Origin: Fidelibacterota bacterium MT.SAG.3
Lineage (GTDB): Bacteria; Fidelibacterota; SORT01
Assembly: GCA_004402895.1 (NCBI GenBank)
Contig: SORT01000007.1
Coordinates: 1 to 64,000, forward strand
Reading direction: 5' to 3'
DNA: 64,000 nucleotides
The notes beneath the pieces are model-generated. The model did no database searches. It worked only from the letters and a program-made list of their open reading frames with translations, and had not been told where the DNA came from. The position numbers and the translations under genes are program-made. Below are positions 19,068 through 29,319 of this stretch, piece by piece (position 1 is the stretch's first letter; each line of letters begins with the position of its first letter).

Positions 19068-20300
19068 ATGATATTGGCGCTGTTCGAAGATGAATTTGCA
19101 AGGAACTTGGACCCTTTGGTGCATCTACGCCCTGTCTACGATTTGAAGTTCGGGATTCGTTCGATCAGGGAAAAATATCAGCGGATTTTTGGAGATGAGT
19201 TCACAGCTTTGCACTGTCGCGCTGAATTAGCTTTGGTGATGGCGGACCGAAATCCAAAAGCCGAAATAAATACTTATTCAGCAGATAAATACATTTTCAT
19301 TAACGGACGTTCTGTTATTGCGGAAAAAGAGTTAGAAAAAATCAGTTCCGATGAAGACTTGCTTTATACTAATAACGGGAAGATCGCGGCAGCCGTTTTG
19401 ACCGGCGATAATCTTAAAAAAATCAGAGCAGCGGGAGGCAAATTACTAAGCAGAGAAGATTTTCCAGATCTAAATGAAAAGGCAATAAAATGCTTATGGC
19501 TGGATTATCCATGGGAGCTGTTTCTCGGAAATGGAAATGAGATAGAAAGAGAATTCGAAGGTCCGAAGATGAAGGGTAATCTATACGACGGTGCAGTTGT
19601 TTTAAACAGCGACATGATATCGGTCGGTGAGGGAGTTAAAATTAAACCTGGAACCGTTCTCGATGCCGAGGAGGGACCGATCATAATTGCTCCGGGTGTT
19701 CATATCATGTCGAATTCCGTTATACAGGGACCTGTCTATATCGGGGAGAACAGTGTTATAAAAGCGGGGGCGAGAATTTACGGAAGCACGTCTATCGGCG
19801 AGGAGTGTAAGGTCGGCGGGGAAGTCAGTAATTCAATAATTCACTCCTACTCGAATAAGCAGCATGATGGCTATTTGGGAAATTCTTATATAGGCAAGTG
19901 GGTTAACTTGGGCGCCGACAGCAACAACAGCGATCTTAAGAATAATTATCGGAAAGTAAAATTTTATGTCGATGGAAAAATCATAGACACGGGTACAATA
20001 CATTGCGGACTGGTCATGGGAGATCATACCAAAGTAGGGATCAACACCATGTTCAACACGGGAACTAACGTTGGAACTGCGTGTAATATTTATGGAGGAG
20101 GATTCCCGCCTAAGTTTATTCCTTCATTTTCTTGGGGAGGCGCTGACGGTATGACAGAGCATATCTTGGAGAAAGCAGTCGATACGGCAGCGCGGGTGAT
20201 GGATAGGCGAGAAATCAGGTTGGCTTCAGCAGAGCTCGATTTACTTAATAGCCTGTTTGATAGAACTGCGGCGGAACGCAATAAGGCATTTTCAGCCTAA
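19068..20300 (+). CDS. Putative sugar nucleotidyltransferase, alternative GlmU-like (left-handed beta-helix)
   Basis: 410 aa; hexapeptide-rich C-terminus (IIIAPGVHIMSNSVIQGPVYIGENSVIKAGARIYGSTSIGEECKVGGE) with HDGYLGNSYIGKWVNLGADSNNSDLKNNY. Confidence 0.85.
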   Translation: MILALFEDEFARNLDPLVHLRPVYDLKFGIRSIREKYQRIFGDEFTALHCRAELALVMADRNPKAEINTYSADKYIFINGRSVIAEKELEKISSDEDLLYTNNGKIAAAVLTGDNLKKIRAAGGKLLSREDFPDLNEKAIKCLWLDYPWELFLGNGNEIEREFEGPKMKGNLYDGAVVLNSDMISVGEGVKIKPGTVLDAEEGPIIIAPGVHIMSNSVIQGPVYIGENSVIKAGARIYGSTSIGEECKVGGEVSNSIIHSYSNKQHDGYLGNSYIGKWVNLGADSNNSDLKNNYRKVKFYVDGKIIDTGTIHCGLVMGDHTKVGINTMFNTGTNVGTACNIYGGGFPPKFIPSFSWGGADGMTEHILEKAVDTAARVMDRREIRLASAELDLLNSLFDRTAAERNKAFSA

Positions 20301-20956
20301 TGGAGTTACCTGACGCAGGCATAGTCCTTATAGCATCGGCATCTGCTACAGCGTTTTTGCATGCCGTAATTCCGGATCATTGGCTGCCCTTCGTACTCGT
20401 CGGCAAGGCGCAAGGTTGGTCTAAGGGAAAGACTCTTTCCTATTCTGCTTTATCTGCCACCTTGCATGTAGTAGTATCGATCGCATTGGGCACATTAGGT
20501 TATATAATCGGAATAGCGTCGGCTTCGTCAATTGGAGAAAATATAGAATCGGTCATAGGTATAAGTCTTTTATTATTCGGAATATTATATTCCGCATGGG
20601 GATTGAAGTCACAAGGGGGATCTCTTCACATCGGGCATTCACACGGACCACACTCGCATGAAGACGACCTGAAGGGAAAGAAAGGAAATATAACCGGTTG
20701 GGGATTGGCATTGGTCATGGGTCTTAATCCATGTGTTGTGGCGCTGCCTGTGATCTCTGCTACAGTGTCTAAAGGATTAATCGTAATGTTGCTCGCTTCA
20801 GCGGCGTTTGCCATAACAACAATTCTTCTGCTTGTCGGGCTGACCTCTCTGGGGCTTCTGACTTCTTACAAATTTAAATTTAAATTCCTTGAGAAATACG
20901 GAGAGGTTCTGTCCGGGATAATTCTATCTCTTACTGGCATTGCGTTTTTAATCTGA
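20300..20956 (+). CDS. Multipass membrane transporter, NicO/TauE/UreH-like with His-rich loop
   Basis: 218 aa; HAVIPDHWLPFVLVGKAQGW, GLNPCVVALPVISATV, cytosolic HIGHSHGPHSHEDD segment. Confidence 0.72.
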   Translation: MELPDAGIVLIASASATAFLHAVIPDHWLPFVLVGKAQGWSKGKTLSYSALSATLHVVVSIALGTLGYIIGIASASSIGENIESVIGISLLLFGILYSAWGLKSQGGSLHIGHSHGPHSHEDDLKGKKGNITGWGLALVMGLNPCVVALPVISATVSKGLIVMLLASAAFAITTILLLVGLTSLGLLTSYKFKFKFLEKYGEVLSGIILSLTGIAFLI

Positions 20957-21069
20957 TGGAAATCAATGCTATATCGTAGAACAGTATATGAACTAACTAT
21001 CTGAATTTGTAATAAAATAAGTCAAAACATTTATTCGGAAATTTCGTAATTATTAAAGTTGTGTAAATT

Positions 21070-23388
21070 ATGGTGAAAGTATTAATGAAATCTGTCGATG
21101 ATGGCGGAGTTACCAAGAGAATTGCTTCAGCTCTATTAAAAGCAAATATCCCTCTATTGCTGTCAATGATGCTGTCATCATTCGCTTTTGGGAACAATCC
21201 TGTAGAATCCACAACCGTGCATGGTACAATTACAGACGCTTCTACGGGTGAATATGTCTATGGTGCAAATATATTTTTGAGAGGAACTACAATAGGTACG
21301 GTAAGTAACATTGAAGGGTTCTATTCGATGCCTAATATACTGCCGGGGGAATATACGCTTATAGTTACCTTCATAGGATTTTCCAAACATGAGGAGAGTT
21401 TTGAGCTTAGAAAAGGAAAATCTTTACGCATGGACGTCGATCTCTCCCCAGTAGATTTAGAGGGTGAAACTGTAATTGTGACAGACGAGCTCTCCGAATT
21501 CGAACATAATATTAATATATCAACAATTTCGATTAGTCCGAGGCAGATAAAATCGCTTCCCAGTATTGGAGAGGTCGACCTGTTCAGGGCGCTGCAATTT
21601 CTGCCCGGCGTTGCGGCACAAAACGATTATTCATCAGGATTGATAGTGAGAGGCGGAAACACCGATCAGAATCTGATTTTGTTGGATGGAATAACAGTAT
21701 ACAATCCTTCTCACTTGGGCGGGTTTTTCTCGACATTCATCACGGAGGGGCTTCGTGAAGCGGAACTGATGAAGGGAGGTTATTCTGCGGAATACGGGGG
21801 CAGGCTATCATCTGTGCTCGATATCAAAACGAAGGACGGTAATAATAAACGGTTTGCCGGCTCTGCCGAAATTAGTCTTGTTTCTTCAAAGTTATTGCTT
21901 GAAGCGCCGATAGGAAATGGAGGTTGGCTATTCGCGGGCAGGAGAACTTATATAGATAAGGCATTGGACGCATCACGAAAGCTGGGGATAAGTGATTTCG
22001 AATTTCCTTATTATTTTTATGATCTACAGGCAAATATTTATCAAGATCTATCGCCAAACGACCGGTTACGGATATCCGCGTATTATGGAAATGATGTGCT
22101 TGATTGGGAGGAAGCAACGGCAAATATTGATTGGGGAAACAGAACGATCTCCACACGATGGAGACATCTGTTCAGCGACCGGTTGTTTTCAACATTTATG
22201 ATAGCCCGAAGTAAGTTTTCCGCTCACTTCAATCTTGGGGGAGAAGATGCTTTCCGCGGGGTCGACAGAGTTCGGGACTGGACTGCAAAGGGCGACTTAA
22301 CATATTTTAGAACTGAGGATCATGAGATAAGCTTCGGCACAGAACTCAAAGATCTGAAAGTTGAATTTTTTCAGAGTTTTGACCATTTAGAGGTTGTACG
22401 AATAGACCAAAGTCCTAAATTCTTTGCGTTTTATGTAAATTCAAGATTGTCTCTTCCGGGTTGGGTGATACAAACAGGGTTAAGGTCAACCTACTACAAT
22501 GATTCAACCGATAAATTGACATTCTCTCCGCGAGTCTCAATAAAAAAAGTTATAAGCAATTTTAATGCGTTCAATTTTTCTGTAGGCAGGTATTATCAAT
22601 ATATCTATACATTCAACGATGAATTTTCATTCCAGATAATCGACCAATGGTTTGCGATAGATAAGTCGGTGCCCAATCAGTATGCAGACCAGATAATGTT
22701 CGGCTATGAGACTACTTTTTCCGGCTTTGACCGGGTAACGATAGAATCGTATTATAAGAAAATGAACAATCTGTTGGTAGGAAGACCGGTATTTGCGGCA
22801 TTTGATGAACGATTGATCAATCCTTCCGTGGCAGATGTGTTCGAAGTAACCGAAGCAGATGCATTTGGTTTCGAACTGTTTTTTGAAAAAAGGGTGGGCG
22901 CGATAAACGGAAATTTCTCATATGCTCATTCTTATGTCATTAAGCAGATTGCAGACGAACCAAGGTATTGGGCGAATTGGGACAGAAGGCATACACTTAA
23001 GGGAGTAATGAATTATCACAAATCCAAATCGACTCAGTTTGGATTTAGCTGGGTTTACACCACAGGATTTCCGTTTACTCAACAGTTGGGAACTTACGCA
23101 TACTGGGAACCTGAATACCGGCAACCTGATTATGACCTGATACCGGGATCGAGAAATAACTCGCGGCTGCCGTATAATAACAGAATCGACTTCAGTATTA
23201 CTAAGCATAAAAAAATTAAGGGAGCTAAGGTAGATTATTATCTTCAGATAATTAATGTATTAAATAGGAAAAACATATTCGCGGTCAGCTGGGAAATAGA
23301 AGATACAGAGGATGGACAGATTGCTGAAAGAAATGATTTTAGGGGTATCCCATTGTTTCCCACTATTGGAATTAGGATGGAATTTTGA
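21070..23388 (+). CDS. TonB-dependent receptor with N-terminal carboxypeptidase-regulatory-like domain
   Basis: 772 aa; TVHGTITDASTGEYVYGANIFLRGTTIGTVSNIEGFYSMPNILPGEYTLIVTFIGF, plug GLIVRGGNTDQNLILLDGITVYNPSHLGGFFSTF, C-terminal GIRMEF. Confidence 0.93.
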   Translation: MVKVLMKSVDDGGVTKRIASALLKANIPLLLSMMLSSFAFGNNPVESTTVHGTITDASTGEYVYGANIFLRGTTIGTVSNIEGFYSMPNILPGEYTLIVTFIGFSKHEESFELRKGKSLRMDVDLSPVDLEGETVIVTDELSEFEHNINISTISISPRQIKSLPSIGEVDLFRALQFLPGVAAQNDYSSGLIVRGGNTDQNLILLDGITVYNPSHLGGFFSTFITEGLREAELMKGGYSAEYGGRLSSVLDIKTKDGNNKRFAGSAEISLVSSKLLLEAPIGNGGWLFAGRRTYIDKALDASRKLGISDFEFPYYFYDLQANIYQDLSPNDRLRISAYYGNDVLDWEEATANIDWGNRTISTRWRHLFSDRLFSTFMIARSKFSAHFNLGGEDAFRGVDRVRDWTAKGDLTYFRTEDHEISFGTELKDLKVEFFQSFDHLEVVRIDQSPKFFAFYVNSRLSLPGWVIQTGLRSTYYNDSTDKLTFSPRVSIKKVISNFNAFNFSVGRYYQYIYTFNDEFSFQIIDQWFAIDKSVPNQYADQIMFGYETTFSGFDRVTIESYYKKMNNLLVGRPVFAAFDERLINPSVADVFEVTEADAFGFELFFEKRVGAINGNFSYAHSYVIKQIADEPRYWANWDRRHTLKGVMNYHKSKSTQFGFSWVYTTGFPFTQQLGTYAYWEPEYRQPDYDLIPGSRNNSRLPYNNRIDFSITKHKKIKGAKVDYYLQIINVLNRKNIFAVSWEIEDTEDGQIAERNDFRGIPLFPTIGIRMEF

Positions 23389-24317
23389 GTAGAAAGAATA
23401 TAATGGTTCTGATAATTTTATTGACCAGTTCAATCGGTCTGCTCTCATGTGAATCGATAATTGACTTGCCCGATCCGGTGAAGTTTGAAGAGAAGATCGT
23501 TTTAAACGGTAATCTCGTCTTAGGGAGCTCAAATGTTCTTATCCGATTGGATGTTGCTACCGCGATTGAAGAAAATTTTGATTCGCTAAGCACGGCGCTG
23601 AGTGGCGCGATCGTGATATTAAAGTACGATTCTACCGAGCTGACGCTTGCCGAGACCACACCGGGCAAGTATGAATATTCGGATAACTCCTTCCGAATAA
23701 CACCCGGAAAGTCATACACGATTGAAGCATCATATAACGATCTCACTACTATTTCAGCGACTACCATAGTCCCTTATCCTATTAAGATAATAGAGATGTC
23801 GCCAATAATAAATTCAGGCGATTCTCTTACTTATATACCGGCAAGCGACACGGCGCAATTTCTCGATCCTTACCTCTTTTCCTTTAAGGTAAAGTCAACA
23901 GTTGACGGAGAATTTCCATCGATAATACGACTCGTGAACAGGGCATTAGAACCAAGTAAGGAAACTATGATAACCGAAGACAATGAATTGAAAGCATTTC
24001 TTTTCAAATGGAACGGCATCGGAGATGACAGCGATGAAGATATTAACAGAAGAATACATACTCGAAACAGAATAATCTTCAACAGTGTTGATCCCGACGC
24101 GGAATATAAGATGGGCTGGATCTATTACACCTTTTATGGTTGGCAGTCTTTTGAAGTCTATGCCCTCGACCGGGCATACTATAATTATCATATCAGGAAC
24201 ATAGAGGATGCTCCTACCGATCCTAACTATCTTCCGGAAAGTAACGTCATCGGCGGATATGGGCTACTGTTTTCTTCCTATCGGGTAAAAATCGACTTTT
24301 TTCTTAAACGTCCGTAA
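23385..24317 (+). CDS. DUF4249-like lipoprotein
   Basis: 310 aa; lipobox LLSC-ESIIDL; overlaps the TonB receptor stop codon by 4 nt; ITPGKSYTIEASYNDLTTISATTIVP. Confidence 0.78.
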   Translation: MSRKNIMVLIILLTSSIGLLSCESIIDLPDPVKFEEKIVLNGNLVLGSSNVLIRLDVATAIEENFDSLSTALSGAIVILKYDSTELTLAETTPGKYEYSDNSFRITPGKSYTIEASYNDLTTISATTIVPYPIKIIEMSPIINSGDSLTYIPASDTAQFLDPYLFSFKVKSTVDGEFPSIIRLVNRALEPSKETMITEDNELKAFLFKWNGIGDDSDEDINRRIHTRNRIIFNSVDPDAEYKMGWIYYTFYGWQSFEVYALDRAYYNYHIRNIEDAPTDPNYLPESNVIGGYGLLFSSYRVKIDFFLKRP

Positions 24318-24379
24318 AACAGTCACAGCTGGCATGCTACTCGAAAAACATTAACAAAAGTATCTAAACTTTTAAAACT

Positions 24380-24408
24380 GCCTAAAATAGCCGTATTTAG
24401 GGGCTTTT
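24380..24408 (+). terminator. Probable Rho-independent terminator after DUF4249 gene
   Basis: GCCTAAAATA-GCCG-TATTTAGGGGC followed by TTTT. Confidence 0.5.
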
Positions 24409-24507
24409 AACGCTAATTGGGCGCTATTTCTTATCAATTTGAGGCAGTCTCCTCATTAATGTTCAGTTTAATTCCAGCTGTCCGATAATTTACTATGAAG
24501 GGAATAA

Positions 24508-24777
24508 ATGAATAAAATGACGAAAAACAAAAACATAATGATATTGATGGCAAACCCGGAGGGCGAGGAGTTTCCATTGATTATCGAGGATCTGATTCCC
24601 CTACATAATTCATCAATGAAGATAAAAAATGAGATTGAAGAACCGAGCCGGGAGGATTTTGATAGGGCTGTTGCATTGATTTGGATGGCTCTGATAGAGG
24701 ATTCGGAGAACTCAGCAGTGGATACAGCTACAAATTCGATTAATATATGGGAACCAAAACAGGTATCAGATGCATGA
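24508..24777 (+). CDS. Small hypothetical protein (89 aa)
   Basis: Isolated ORF with gaaggga RBS-like sequence, flanked by two hairpin terminators. Confidence 0.6.
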   Translation: MNKMTKNKNIMILMANPEGEEFPLIIEDLIPLHNSSMKIKNEIEEPSREDFDRAVALIWMALIEDSENSAVDTATNSINIWEPKQVSDA

Positions 24778-24826
24778 GGGTACCAAAAGGATTTGTTACC
24801 TTTACCATGTTTTGGGGCCCTCACTA

Positions 24827-24868
24827 AGCGCTCTCATTGAAAATATTCAATGGGAGCGTTGCCCTTTT
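24827..24868 (+). terminator. Hairpin terminator after small ORF
   Basis: AGCGCTCTCATTGAA-AATA-TTCAATGGGAGCGTT followed by GCCCTTTTAT. Confidence 0.7.
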
Positions 24869-24997
24869 ATTGAACGCTATTCCGCTGCTCACTTATAAAA
24901 TACAACAGTATTCTGAGCTTGCATTTCACTGAGCTCAAAGAGTAATTTCAACCCGAATTTTTAAGTTACAGAAGTATGAAAATCTATGGAGAGATAG

Positions 24998-25750
24998 TTG
25001 AATATAGTAGTGTGCATGAAATCCGTTCCAAGTAGCGAAACAAAGGTCAAGATCAATTCTGACGGAGTAACCATAGAGCAGACAGATGTTGTGTTTGAGA
25101 TAAATCCGTATGACGAATATGCTATAGAGGAGGCAATAAGAGCGAAAGAAGCCCACGGTGGGAAGGTGACCATTCTAACTTTGGGAGCAGCTACGGCAAC
25201 GCAGAATATAAGAAAAGCTCTCGCAATGGGCGCTGACGAGGCGCTGCATCTTATCTGTGAAAATACGGAATTAGCGGATTCTTCGGCAATCGCCGAGCTA
25301 TTATATTCAGCTATCAAGGAAATAGAATTTGATGTAATTTTCTGTGGTAAGAAAGCCATAGACTGCGATAATCATCAGCTGCCTAACAGGCTGGCGCAGC
25401 TCTTGGATATTCCCGCCGTAACGGCAATTTCAAACCTTGAATTGACTACAGAAAGCGGAAGCGCTAAAAGGAATATAGAAGGGGGAACAGAACTGATCAG
25501 TGTGAATCTTCCTGCACTTTTCTCTGCTGAAAAAGGGTTGAACGAACCGAGATATGCATCACTTCCCGGGATTATGGCTGCTAAAAAGAAACCGCTCGAA
25601 GAACGGCAAGTTTCTCTGAGCAATGAAAAATCAACAGTCCTGTCTCTTGAACTTCCACCGCCAAAACCGAAAGGAAGAATAGTCGGCGAAGGACCGGAAG
25701 CCGCAGGCGAATTAGTGCGTATTTTAAGGGAAGAAGCAAAAGTTATCTGA
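24998..25750 (+). CDS. etfB: Electron transfer flavoprotein subunit beta
   Basis: 250 aa, TTG start; MNIVVCMKSVPSSETKVKI, NPYDEYAIEEAIR, GKKAIDCDNHQLPNRLAQLLDIPAVT. Confidence 0.95.
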   Translation: MNIVVCMKSVPSSETKVKINSDGVTIEQTDVVFEINPYDEYAIEEAIRAKEAHGGKVTILTLGAATATQNIRKALAMGADEALHLICENTELADSSAIAELLYSAIKEIEFDVIFCGKKAIDCDNHQLPNRLAQLLDIPAVTAISNLELTTESGSAKRNIEGGTELISVNLPALFSAEKGLNEPRYASLPGIMAAKKKPLEERQVSLSNEKSTVLSLELPPPKPKGRIVGEGPEAAGELVRILREEAKVI

Positions 25751-25764
25751 TAAGGAGTGGTAAG

Positions 25765-26739
25765 TTGGCACAAGGAGTACTCATATTTGCCGAACAAAGA
25801 GAAGGGGTCTTAAAACCTTCCTCATTAGAAGCGGCTACACTTGGAAGAGAACTAAAAAAACAAATCGGTGGAGAGCTAAGTGTTGCCATTATCGGTGCAA
25901 ACAGTTCAAGCTTATCTTCTGAATTCAAACAATATGGTGTTGATAAAGTGTACCTTGCCGATAGTGAGGAGCTGAATCAGTATGACGGCGAACGGTATAC
26001 GGCTCTCTTAGCGGAAGCTGTTTCAAAGGCAGAACCTTCCGTACTGATCATTGTTGCTTCTGCAATGGGAAAGGATATCGCTCCAAGGGTGGCATCATCT
26101 CTTGACGCAGGGTTGGCAACAGATTGTACGGATGTGGAAGTTATAGACGGAAAAATAATTATTACGCGACCGGTGTATGCGGGAAAGGCGTTCATAAAGT
26201 TAAGAATTGACTCCGATATTCAAATTCTTTCAATAAGACCTAATGTGTTTCCAAAAAAAGTGGAGGGTGATACAGATCCGGAAGTTATTGATTTACAAAT
26301 CGGTGAGAAGAAATATCCTGTATCAGAGGTGCAGCATGTTAAAAGCGAGAGACCGGAACTCACTGAAGCTTCAATAATAGTTTCCGGCGGGCGGGGAATG
26401 GGCGGACCGGAAAATTTTCATGTGACGGAAGAGTTAGCCGATGTGCTCGGCGCAGCAGTCGGGGCGAGTAGGGCGGTGGTTGACGCAGGGTGGAGACCTC
26501 ATACAGAGCAAGTAGGTCAAACCGGTAAGACCGTATCGCCTAATCTGTATATCGCTTGCGGTATTTCCGGCGCTATACAACACTTAGCGGGGATGTCTTC
26601 TTCAAAGGTGATAGTAGCCATTAATAAAGATGCCGAGGCTCCAATTTTCAAAGTTGCTACATATGGTATTGTTGGAGACCTATTTGAAGTGGTACCCAAA
26701 ATGATCGAATCAATCAAATCACTTAATGAAACATCATGA
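25765..26739 (+). CDS. etfA: Electron transfer flavoprotein subunit alpha
   Basis: 324 aa, TTG start; [82 protein letters not shown]. Confidence 0.96.
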   Translation: MAQGVLIFAEQREGVLKPSSLEAATLGRELKKQIGGELSVAIIGANSSSLSSEFKQYGVDKVYLADSEELNQYDGERYTALLAEAVSKAEPSVLIIVASAMGKDIAPRVASSLDAGLATDCTDVEVIDGKIIITRPVYAGKAFIKLRIDSDIQILSIRPNVFPKKVEGDTDPEVIDLQIGEKKYPVSEVQHVKSERPELTEASIIVSGGRGMGGPENFHVTEELADVLGAAVGASRAVVDAGWRPHTEQVGQTGKTVSPNLYIACGISGAIQHLAGMSSSKVIVAINKDAEAPIFKVATYGIVGDLFEVVPKMIESIKSLNETS

Positions 26740-26763
26740 AATCTGAACCCGGGACATATCGAT

Positions 26764-27102
26764 ATGAAATATAGCCATGATCAAGTAGGCGATACTCTGA
26801 TTTTCAGAATAGAAGAACACAGACTTCACACTGCGTTGTCAGTTGAGGTAAAGGAAAAGTTAGATGAGCTACTTCAAAATAAAGAAGTAAAAAATCTGCT
26901 GTTCAATTTATCGATGGTAAAATCAATAGACAGCAGCGGATTAAGTTCTTTACTTTTTGGCAGAAGGTTGATCGCCGACCGGGAAGGTAAATGTCTTATA
27001 ATAAATCCCCAGCCTAAGGTAACCTCACTTATGCGAATCGCTCGGCTCGATACAGTTTTCATTATTCACGATGACGAAGGCAGCGCATTGAAGTCACTTT
27101 AA
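26764..27102 (+). CDS. STAS-domain anti-anti-sigma-factor-like protein
   Basis: 112 aa; [26 protein letters not shown] phosphoacceptor-Ser motif. Confidence 0.85.
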   Translation: MKYSHDQVGDTLIFRIEEHRLHTALSVEVKEKLDELLQNKEVKNLLFNLSMVKSIDSSGLSSLLFGRRLIADREGKCLIINPQPKVTSLMRIARLDTVFIIHDDEGSALKSL

Positions 27103-27124
27103 GAAGAGTCAGTAGTTTGAAATA

Positions 27125-27160
27125 AAGAAGCCTTCTTTTATAAGAAGGCTTCTTTCGTTT
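27125..27160. terminator. Rho-independent terminator after STAS gene
   Basis: Perfect 13-bp stem AAGAAGCCTTCTT / AAGAAGGCTTCTT followed by TCGTTT. Confidence 0.85.
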
Positions 27161-27337
27161 CAAAGGGGGCAGGAGCACGTATAGAAATAAGTGTGGGGGA
27201 AACACATATTTCACGTTACCCCTGCTGTAAATAACTGTATTGGTAGCAAATATATACGCACTCTTTTCGTATGTCAAGAAGTTTTTTGCTGACCATTTAA
27301 TCCAATAAAACAGCCATTATCATCAAATATTTTTATT

Positions 27338-28618
27338 TTAATATTCTGTATAGCCTATCTTTTTGAAAAAATCTTCTTTAGATATTCGTCCTGAATTGTA
27401 TCTGTTAACGTCTCTTTTTAAGACTTTCATGATAAGAGCGTTATTTCGTCCTGAATTGTGATCATGTCTATTCAAATTTTGCCAGTTAGTCAAAACTCCT
27501 ATCCATTCGGTGTCGTTCACTAATCGAAGGGTATGTCCGTAGTTTCCGATGAGTGTAGAAAATCTTAATTTGTATTCCTCTATAGATTTTCTATACTCTT
27601 CCATCTCTTTTTGCATAGCTTTTTTTCGAGCTGATATTCTATCCTTTTTTCTCACCGAGACTATCGCCTTAGCAGCCTTTTTATCGGAATATAAATCACG
27701 GTCAGAGTTAAATAAATCAAGATCTTCTATTCTTGCGAGCTGTTCATTGGCATAACTTAATTGAGACTCGATGACATAAAAATTACTTCCAGATGAAATT
27801 TGATGTCTGTTTACTATGAACAATGCTCCGAAACCGTCAAGATAGAGACCGTTAACGCCATTATCGGACATTCGGAAGTTATACGCGCCGGATTTTGAAG
27901 CGTTCAATGATGTATTCAAGACGTAAGCCATTATATCGATTTGAGATCTCATATCATCGTTTTTTAACAGCGACGAGTATTTTATCCGTTTTTTAAAAGT
28001 TTTCGATTTAATCTTGCCCGATCTAAACTCGATTATATCTTTCTTCAGTACGTAGAAAAGATGTTCCGGCGATTGATTTGATGAGTTAAAAAGATAGATA
28101 GCTATCTTATCTCTCTCGTTCAACTGCCCGATCGCATCCGCATAAATTCCGAGAAAATCCCTGACTTTGGATGAAATTCGTTCGAGCTCCTTTTTCTCCT
28201 TTTCTTCTATTCTTTTAGTTCGTTCCTTATCTTCTTCGCTTTCATCAAAACCAAAGGAAATTCTAAAAGAGTCATCATTTCCGTCATCATGCCCTGAAGC
28301 CCTTGGGACACGTAAAACTCGAGCAACCCTTGGCAATACAAAAAGAGATTCCGAGAACGGTTTTGAAACGGGAACTGCGAATATTACACCATAATCAGGC
28401 AAATAAAAACCCTGGCTGCCACTCTCGGATGAAAAAAAGGTATTTCCGGATGGGGTAAGGAGTTTGTCTATTATTCCTTCCATAATTCGAATGTCGTTTA
28501 CCAATCGCTCTTGATCCAATTCGCGATTTTTTTGCGCTCTTATAGAATTGAATGAAATACCCAAAACAATCGATAATAAAACCATATAAAATATTTTTCT
28601 CATAATTCCCTCTTTCAT
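27338..28618 (-). CDS. Exported hypothetical protein of an ECF sigma operon
   Basis: 426 aa with signal peptide (cleavage SIRA|QKN), charged coiled-coil-like region; abuts anti-sigma gene; start probably MRKIFY at 28603. Confidence 0.8.
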   Translation of the reverse strand: MKEGIMRKIFYMVLLSIVLGISFNSIRAQKNRELDQERLVNDIRIMEGIIDKLLTPSGNTFFSSESGSQGFYLPDYGVIFAVPVSKPFSESLFVLPRVARVLRVPRASGHDDGNDDSFRISFGFDESEEDKERTKRIEEKEKKELERISSKVRDFLGIYADAIGQLNERDKIAIYLFNSSNQSPEHLFYVLKKDIIEFRSGKIKSKTFKKRIKYSSLLKNDDMRSQIDIMAYVLNTSLNASKSGAYNFRMSDNGVNGLYLDGFGALFIVNRHQISSGSNFYVIESQLSYANEQLARIEDLDLFNSDRDLYSDKKAAKAIVSVRKKDRISARKKAMQKEMEEYRKSIEEYKLRFSTLIGNYGHTLRLVNDTEWIGVLTNWQNLNRHDHNSGRNNALIMKVLKRDVNRYNSGRISKEDFFKKIGYTEY

Positions 28619-29319
28619 TTTCCTTCGATACTTCTTGTACCGCTTGATCCTCCCGGTTGATAAGCGGAGAGCCTATAAAGGCCGTCAAGGAGTTGATTTG
28701 TTCTGACGTAACGTCCTTCACTACGTTGTGACATCTCGTTGATAGACCGTCCTATAAGAGTAAGATCCTGTCTCCTCAACAGCGCAAACTGATTAGCCAG
28801 GTCATTTACCACGGCAATATTTTCGTTTCTAATACGCTCTTCGCTTGCAAGAAGAAGTCGATTCGTAAATACGAGATTTTCCTGCTGCAATCGTTTGATA
28901 TCGGCGATCAGTGTGCTCTCTTCCATTTGGTTTTCCATCTTAGCGCTGCTGCCGAATGAAATATACCAGGAGCCGTTACGATAAATCGCTTCAGTTCGCA
29001 ATATGCCGGTAAACAGAACTACAAGAAGAAGCGTAGTGATCATTCCAAATACAAGTTGTCTTGGACTGATTCCGATCAGATCGAGTTTTCCGAAGAGTCT
29101 CTCAAAGAAGGGTACTTTTTCTTCAATGAAAATCAAATTCATCTCTGCATCCTCTTCTTTCCACCTGCCGAGAGCTGCGGATGTTTCCCGCAGGTTTTTA
29201 TATTTGACTTCGCATGATTTGCACGTAGATATATGCTCAAGCGCAAATTCCTTCTCCTCTTCTTTCAGCTCATTGTAAAGTAGATCGGCAAACAGTAACT
29301 CCATTTTATCACAGTTCAT
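28615..29319 (-). CDS. Zinc-finger anti-sigma factor
   Basis: zf-HC2/ZAS-type HISTCKSC motif, central TM (LVFGMITTLLLVVLFTGIL); adjacent to ECF sigma; start likely MNCDKMELL at 29319. Confidence 0.85.
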   Translation of the reverse strand: MNCDKMELLFADLLYNELKEEEKEFALEHISTCKSCEVKYKNLRETSAALGRWKEEDAEMNLIFIEEKVPFFERLFGKLDLIGISPRQLVFGMITTLLLVVLFTGILRTEAIYRNGSWYISFGSSAKMENQMEESTLIADIKRLQQENLVFTNRLLLASEERIRNENIAVVNDLANQFALLRRQDLTLIGRSINEMSQRSEGRYVRTNQLLDGLYRLSAYQPGGSSGTRSIEGK

